A DNA stretch of 64,000 nucleotides from positions 70,836,935-70,900,934 of the forward strand of contig CM043950.1 of assembly GCA_014529385.2 (NCBI GenBank), in the 5' to 3' direction. This DNA comes from Adiantum capillus-veneris (Eukaryota > Streptophyta > Polypodiopsida > Polypodiales > Pteridaceae). The notes below the pieces were generated by a model. That model did not search any database. It was not told where the DNA came from and saw only the letters and a list, made by a program, of their open reading frames with translations. The translations under genes were made by a program, and so were the position numbers. Below are positions 27,501-35,600 of the stretch, piece after piece; the first letter of the stretch is position 1; each line of letters begins with the position of its first letter.

Positions 27501-30500
27501 CCCGTGTCTCTGGCTACCCAGTACTGAGAAGCCTATACCATCTGAGCAGACGTCATCCGTGTAACGAAGCCCATGAATGCATCTGCACTCATGGAAGCGG
27601 GATTTGGAATCTGGTCTGCCATACTAAAGTCCTGTACAAAGAAAGTAAAATAAAGCGTCAGAACACAATTGTTTAAATTAACTTTAAGCTTAATTTTAAA
27701 TCAACGTCTTCACACAAACACTTACAGGCCTAGGCCTCGACGAGTAAGGCATCATCGATAAGATCTTGCACCGTATCATCGTCTATCTCTAATTGCAAAC
27801 ATAACTTTGTCCCAATTCGTTATGACAGATTGTCTTCATCCATTGCATCTTTATCTACAAGTGTCAATTCTGGCTCGTCTGCGTCATCCCTCGTATATTT
27901 GTCAGCTTCCTCTGCCATACCTTCGTCCATCTCATCTAATGTCACAGTAGTATGGACGTCGTCTGACTGACTTTCCTCCAGGAGATCTTGCCCTTCAAAT
28001 ACTTGTTTATTTCTTGGAGCAACATGAACCACAAATCACCATTGTCGCTCTCGAGGGTGCGGTACAAAGACCACTTGCTCGCAATGTTTAGGGAGAGCAA
28101 ATGTGTCGCTCGCATTTGTCCAAATCTTTGTAGAATCTATTTGCACAAGTTTGTTTCCATCTCTGCGTACCGAAGCATTGCGACCAGAAGTAATCACCTT
28201 GAATCACTTCACATCCAACAAAAACATCTCAAACCGCCTGAAGCTTACTTTCAGGATATCTGACACCAGACCACAGTAATCCAGGTTGCTAGTGCTTTCA
28301 TTCGTGTCTCTAGCATTGACCTTGCTCTTTTGCATGAAACTAACCATTACCCCACTTTCAAACGTGTTTCTTCTGTTGTCAATTTGTTGTGTTCTGAAAT
28401 GCTTTCCATGCGACCACAGTGCCATGTATGTATGATACTTCCACTCACATCCAATAGCCAGCTCTTCCTCTTCTAAAGATATGGGTTCTCTGATCTGTCG
28501 AGCTGCTCTCACTGTCTTGTCCAACCATGCCATTGTAGGGAATTCAGGAAGAGGAGTGAGATAGTCTGGCAAGGGTAAGCCTCTAGTCGTTCGACTTCGC
28601 CTGAAATCCTTTCGTTCCCTATTGCGTCTCTCTTTCTCTTCTTTGTACCTTTCAAGCCATTTTTGCATGGGCGATGAATTTAGTATATAGAACTTCATGA
28701 TCTTTTCTCGCATGGCCAGGTTCATTTTCTTCGGCACCCCTTGTCCTTGCGGCTTCTCTCCCACTAGTCTTGCATCCTCCTCATCGCTCCACAGTCGAGG
28801 CATTTCTGGGTCAGAAACGGATAGAAATTCGGTCGTCAATACAAGAGACTTGCACCAGCCATCCTTTGCCATGCTCCCCTCTGGACGCGCTTTTTGGCGA
28901 ACAAAACCCGTAAGTGTTTTCATGAACCGCTCTAGAAAGAACATCCAACGGCTGTGGACTGTACCTGCCACTGCAACCTCATCTACTACATGGACGAGCA
29001 AGTGCATTTGGATAGTTAGGCAGCTCGTGGGTAGATACTTCTCAATCATGCAAACTGCCTCAATGGAGTTAGCCCTTGCGACTGCAATAGATTCCTCCCG
29101 TATCTCCTTGGAAGAGATCCACCGTACTAGCTTTGAAATCTTGTATATGCAGGTCCGCACTTCCTCCGTTAAACACCCCTTGATCGCAATTGAAAGAATG
29201 AATTGCAAGAACTTATGCCAGTCGTGTGATTTCAATCCTGACAGTTGATCGTCACGGGTGAATGAGGTCTTGAGACATCGCATATATCCTGTTGGCGTCC
29301 TGAACTCTGAAATCACCCTTTTCATTTGTCGCTCTTCGTTTTTTAGCAATATCCATGGCGCTCTTGGAAGTTTTGTTTGGCGAGCTGCATTGGTGAAAGG
29401 CCATAGCTCTGGCATCTTTCCAACTGACTGCAAATCATCTCGTGAAGCTCGATTGTCTTTCATTTCCATTATTGTCTTCCAGAGGAGCTCTCCCACATTC
29501 TTGAATATATGCATTGGATCCAGCAAATGGTTAATTAGTAGATCACCCCAGTACGGCAACGTATGGAGAATGAACAAACGTTTCATTCCTGGAATAGGTT
29601 GCTCCTCATGTTGCTCCCATCGGCGACGCCACTCTTGTACATGCATAGGACGACATTCGACGCGACCAAGCTGACCTTCGCACAAGTGATGGCCATCTGG
29701 AAGATAACGATGGTGGCCTTGATAAATTGTCTTTCGAAGAGAGGCAGAATAGCGCACATCCAAAGACTGCCCGCAAATTGGACATGCATTGTATCCCGAA
29801 GTTGTTAGCCTTGCATATATTAAAGCATGAATCAAGCCAAGGCAAAGGGCTTGCGAATAGGGAGAATTTTGTAAATCAATAACCATTACCAGAAGCTTCT
29901 CCGTATCCTGGCCAATCATGCATAGTCCACAAAAGAAGTCCATGGATCCTTGCACGCTGTTGTCCTACTGGTTCAACCGCATCTGCCATGTCGATCCCAT
30001 ACTGGTTCAACCGCATGTGCCATGTCGATCCCATGCCATAACTCCTGGAGCTCGTCAACTAGTGGAGCTAGATAAACATCCATGTTTTTTGCCTTGAACT
30101 TACCAGGTACAATCAAGCTTAATATCAAATGATCCTTCTTGATGGGAAGCCACGGTGAGAGGTTGTAATTGATAAGGCACACAGGCTAAGTGCTCCATGA
30201 CGAGCTTCTCAAGCCAAATGGATTGACTCCATCCATTGCCATGCCCAAACGCAAATTGCGTGGTTCACTCTTAAAATGTGGCTAGGTATCTTCAATGTGC
30301 CTCCAAGCTTTTGAATCACCGGGCATCTTAAATGTTGCGTCAGTGGATCTATTCGTGGAATGCCACCGCATCAACTTTGCAATGGAACCACAACGAAATA
30401 TGCTTTTTATCCTAGGAATAATAGGAAAATGCCGCAACACTTTAGCTGGCACTGTCTCGCCAACTGTATCTTGTTTGTAGCGCATTGCTCCGCACTTAGG

Positions 30501-31669
30501 ACACGATAGACAATTTGCGAATTCATTGCGAAAAAGAATGCAATCATTTGGATATGCATGAATCTTGTTGTAGTCCAAACCAATTGAGGTCAGAAGTTGC
30601 TTTGCGTCTGGCCTGGAGGGGGGCATTTCATTGCCAGCTGGGAGAAGTTGCTCCCGCAATAACCTACTTAAGCCACATTAAATTAAAAAGCTCTCCGAGC
30701 ACATCACCGTTGCAATCGAAAAATCTCTTTTGTAAATTACGTACCTAAACAAAGTAGTGACGCTTGCATCTGACCATCCGTACATTGACTGAAGATTCAA
30801 AAACGCCAGACAAGTACGAAGCACAGATATTTTGGCGTCTTCATAGATTGGTTGACGTGCAAACTTCCTCAACATGTCTTCAGGAGATAGGTGCACGGCT
30901 TTTGGTGCTGCTTCGTTCGCGTTCTTCTCGCTTGTCTGGAAGAAGGCATCCAGCATCTCCTCTATGCCGTCGTCTTTTGTCTTTTCTGCTTCCATCCGTG
31001 GCTCCATATTGGTCGAACCTTCACGCATAATCTTTTTTCTCTCTCTCTCAGATGTAGGTGCTATGTCGCAGAAATCAATGCCCGTTCCGTAGGAGTCATA
31101 TCGCAGATTCTGTACGGTTTCTCTAGCAAACTCTCCGTACTTGTGCACATGCTCATTACATATCATATGCTTGCGCAGGATTTGATACTTGCAGAGCGTG
31201 CACGAGCATGCAATCTTTTTCTCTATGTTAGTTGATGACGTTGCCATCTACAATGATTATGAATGTTGTTTTAATATATATATATATATATACTTCTCAC
31301 AATGTAAACTACCTCGCATTCTCTAGTTTTGCCCAATCTCCGTACACCTCGGTCCAGAGGTGTACGGAGATCAGGACCACCGGGTCAAAATCTCGTCTTT
31401 ATTGGTCAAATCCTATATGGGTAGACACATACGTGCACTCCCAGGTGTACATGGCAATGCATGTAGTAGGCAAAACCCCTTTGCCTCTTTTAGTTCCATA
31501 GTTTCTTCTCTATCTACGTATCCTATCTCTTGTTCTTTCTCTCTCGATCTCGCTCTCGCTATCTCTCTCTCTCTCTCTCTCTCTCTATCTCGCTCTCGCT
31601 AGCTATCTCTCTTTCTCTCTCTATTTTCCTATTTTCCTATCTCTCTCTGTCTCGCTCTCCACTTCCCTA

Positions 31670-31725
<56 letters not shown>

Positions 31726-32203
31726 TCTCTTTCTCTTTCTCTCTCTCTCTCTCTCTACTTCCTTATCTCTCTATTGATCGAACGAGCGACTGAGCTAGGG
31801 AGATCTAGACGCCCACAATTGCGGAGGACTACACAACATCGACAGAGGCTGAATCAGAGGATCTAACTAGGTCACTTAGGCTCGACATGCACAACGCCCG
31901 GTCAGACTACTGACAATGGAGGAGATTGATGAGATCCGCCAGCGACAGATGCTGGATCTCCTATGATATACCTATCCCAGCTAGTTGGTTTAGCCGTTTA
32001 GTCCACACCCAGCAGTTTAGGATTCCATAATATTTTATTTTGTCATCTTCTTACTCTGACTTTGTATCAGATCCATCACATTGTAACTTTCTTGTCTCAT
32101 GTCTCATAGATCACTTTGGCTTTTCGAAGACGTTAATATAACATTTCATTTCATTTCTCTCTTTAATTTTTTTTCTTTAATTTTAATTTCCTAAGCATAC
32201 ATT

Positions 32204-32252
<49 letters not shown>

Positions 32253-32302
32253 CCTACACACATTTCTCTCTCTCTCTCTCTCTCTTTCCTACACACACAC
32301 AC

Positions 32303-32354
<52 letters not shown>

Positions 32355-32540
32355 CACACACCTCTCTCTCTCTCTCTCTCTCTTTCCTACACACACCGCT
32401 CTCTCTCTCTCTATTTCCTACACACACACACACACCTCTCTCTCTCTTTCCTACACACACACATGCACACACACATACACACACCGTTCTCTCTCTTTCC
32501 TACACACACATGCACATGCACACACACACACACACACACA

Positions 32541-32571
<31 letters not shown>

Positions 32572-32581
32572 TCTACACACA

Positions 32582-32633
<52 letters not shown>

Positions 32634-35600
32634 AGGGGTTGGGGGGGGGCGGAGATGGACATAATACGTGCGCAACAGGTTTTGTGAGCAAGCGAAAATG
32701 GCCCTTGCGCGCGGGTTTCACTTTTTTCCCCCAAATTTTTTTGCGTCGCTATACGCGTGGCAAATAAAGCCTTTCCACGCGTATATCGACGCACACTGTG
32801 ATGCGTATATCGACGCGTATAGCGATGCACGCTAATTACGTCGATATACACGTGGAAAAGCATGGCCGTCAATATATACGCGTCGATATCTTCATGTAGT
32901 GTTGTAGTGAGATGATGAATATCTTCCTGTAGCTGGCCACATCTGGCACAGGACCCTGTTCCAATCCTGTCCATACTGCTTTATGGAGGGTGAGCCAGAG
33001 TAGGATGGAGTGCTTGGCAGGGATGACCTTGTTCCATAGAGTCCTGAACTTGAAATTCCATTGCCGACGGTCTAGGGAGGTCCACCACTTATTGTTCAGA
33101 GTCGCATGTAGAGGTTCCTGAAGTGAGGGGGGCAGAGTGGGAGGGTTATTGAGGCCTCTTCCCCTTGCCCAATAGAGAGCTTTGGGAGATGGGTCCTCCC
33201 TTGAAGAGAGTGTCCATTCGAGCTCCGACGGGAAGAGAGCCCTGCGTGAGTCGATTATTAACAGTTCCCAAGGTTGCAGATCAAATCTGCACAATAGTTC
33301 TGGGTGTGTCAACCATGTGTGTTCATTTCCGTTCCACAGGTATTTCCATGTTGAGAGAACTTTCTCGTGCATCTGTTTAGCCGATCTGAGATGACTAGGA
33401 ATGGGAAAGGGGATAGGAGGGAGGGACCACCACAAGGATTCTTGCCCAACCTATAATGCGAGAGAATTGCGTAATGAATGTTGCGGCCATGATGCCAAAG
33501 GCTCCTCTCATGCATATGCCATGGAAATAACCCTAGCACTTACGAGCGAATTGGTAGGTTACCTCTCATCCAGAAATAAATCATGGCATTCCTGGTGGTC
33601 AAGTTATGCCAGAAATCCCTATAACAAAGCATGTCAAGGCTCTCTCTCTCTCTCTCTCTCTCTTCTTAGAGCAGAGACTCAGCAGTCAGATGAGCAAGCT
33701 TCGCAGTAGACTTTAAAGTCCACCTATACCAAAGGTAAATTGATTGATAGAGCCATTGAGCTTGTGAGAGCTAGATGCGCACGTCTACGAGGGCCACCAC
33801 GACATCAACAGAGGCTCCATCAAAGGATCGGGACTATTCTAGCATGGCATGGGAGACGTCCAGTATGACTATTTACCAGCATGGACATTGACGATACTCT
33901 TTAGCGACCGATGCAGTACATCCTTGGACACTAATGTTCATTTTAGCTTTTATTTTAGTTCATTTTATTTTGTACCTTGACATTATATTAGATCCACCAG
34001 GATTGTATCAGTTTGGTCTTGAAGTTTGTTGTATTTTCCTGTTTTTAAACTTTTGTTTGGTGTGCTTGATTGTATGAGCAGGCTGCAGGCCTCATACAAC
34101 AGAAGCTAAAACCTGACGCGTTAAGAACAGTCAAGGTGGTGTTGTGGTTGCTTTCCACTCGCATTGGGACATACTTGATGTGTGGACACGACAGCTTTTC
34201 GGGGAAGGCACCCTTCCTAAGAAGCTTTTCTGAGATTCCTTTTCCTGAAAGGGAGAAGCTTATATTATCAGCCTGGTCACACAGCCCTTACCTCTTCTTC
34301 AAAGTTGTGTTTGACGCCTTAAAGATCTTTGCAGCATACAGCTTTTATACAAAGGTACATGCACATTTCTATGGGTGATATGAATGACAAAAATTCTCGA
34401 CTTTCACAAGGTTATTTAAAAAAAGATAACGTTGTTATAAACGTGGAGCATGCAAAATAGTTTTTGATGTACATATTGAGGGATTTTAACATCCATTCAA
34501 TCAAGTGGAGATTGTATTTCTGAGTTTGTTCTAGCATCTACGAAGTACAGGTCGTATTTCCTAAGTTGGTTTTACAAGTCAAAAGAGAAAGTCACATTTG
34601 AGCATAGGCCGCTACTAGCATTCAAATGGCCAAATATTATGGTTCTTTGGGCTCTAAAAGCAGTGAGACTTGCAAAACTTATATCATTGCTTCTAAAAGA
34701 GTAAGTCACATTTGAACAAAGGCCGATACTAGTATTCACATGGCCAAATAATATGGTTCTGTGGTCTCTAAAAGTAGTCTGATTTGCAAAAGTAACTTAA
34801 GTCATTTGCTTTTATGTCTGCAAGAGTTTGCCTTTCTCTTGAGTTTGACAATTAGAGCATCATTTGGATCTTTTCTCAGCCTTCTCTTCGTAATGCCTGT
34901 GGTTAGCTGTTTCTTAGAAAGCCTTTTTCTTTGCAATAATCAAGGTGACAGGAGTAGAACATATGGCCTTGTTTACTTAAAACAGCTGCACTACCAGACT
35001 GGGCTACACCTTTTGGCCATCCTGAATGAGTGATCGACCAGTCCTCGCACCTGATTCCTGGGGTGAAGGGAGGACTTAGAAGAGACTGCTGACCATTCTC
35101 CCAACTAATAAGCAACAAGGTTTATGTCCTTGCAAGTTGCAGGTTCATCACTTAGAGAGTAACTCATTTGGGTTAGGCAATTATTATGCATTTGATTGAC
35201 ATCTCGAAGTCCTTCCCAGAAGCAAGTAAGGTGGAAGTTTATGCACACACAGGATAAACACGACAGTTGTACATGTTTAATGACATTTTCTGCAGATGGT
35301 ACAATTCCGTGTGGTTTTTTGATAGGGGCAAGCTTGTAACTTAGAGTTGGATTTCCTCAAGCTCCAAGTTGGGCCTAATTTCACTAGTTAATGCTATTCA
35401 ACTTCAAAGTTGGCCAGTGTTTACAGTTTCCAATCAAAAGCTTGTTTGGTTTGACAGCTAGTTGAAAGTATGAGAAGTTTCTTGGCTTTGTCCACTAAAG
35501 CTATGACTCTTGTGTCACTGGCAAGGTGAGTTGTAGCTTCTTTTAATGCAAGAATCAAGTACATGCATGCTCATGTGCCGACAATGTGAGGGAATCACTT

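Larger units (their letters stand above)
25614..32909 (-). mobile_element. CACTA (EnSpm-type) DNA transposon, complete ends
   Basis: The left end begins CACTACAACA at 25614; the right end finishes TGTTGTAGTG at 32909, its exact reverse complement. The flanking bases AGA (25611-25613 and 32910-32912) form the 3 bp target duplication expected for CACTA elements. Both ends hold subterminal repeats rich in GCGTCGATAT / CGACGCA motifs (25630-25755 and 32740-32890). The 7.3 kb interior encodes, on the minus strand, a decayed Tnp2-type transposase and a second ORF, and contains an (AACCAT) repeat and a very long CT/CA repeat field. It sits in a LINE inside FAO intron 1. The intact ends could still be moved by a related active element; its own transposase is broken. 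Confidence 0.92.
24303..34081 (+). other. FAO intron 1 (9.8 kb, transposon-filled)
   Basis: Donor GTGAGT at 24303, acceptor AG at 34080-34081. In order it holds a (CT)n(GT)n tract starting 5 bases after the donor, (CT)n(CA)n at 24464-24534, an antisense LINE fragment (about 25000-25613), a complete CACTA element (25614-32909), the rest of the LINE (32913-33645), a (CT)n tract and about 400 bp with no recognised coding sequence. Its length comes mostly from the 7.3 kb CACTA element. Confidence 0.85.

Noticed and set aside
26854-27527. Plus-strand frames opposite the second CACTA ORF
   Set aside because: Shadow frames of a GC-rich, Arg/Ser/Pro-rich coding region.
28697-29674. Long plus-strand frames within the CACTA element (183 and 138 codons)
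   Set aside because: They lie antisense to the recognisable Tnp2 transposase and show no motif of their own.
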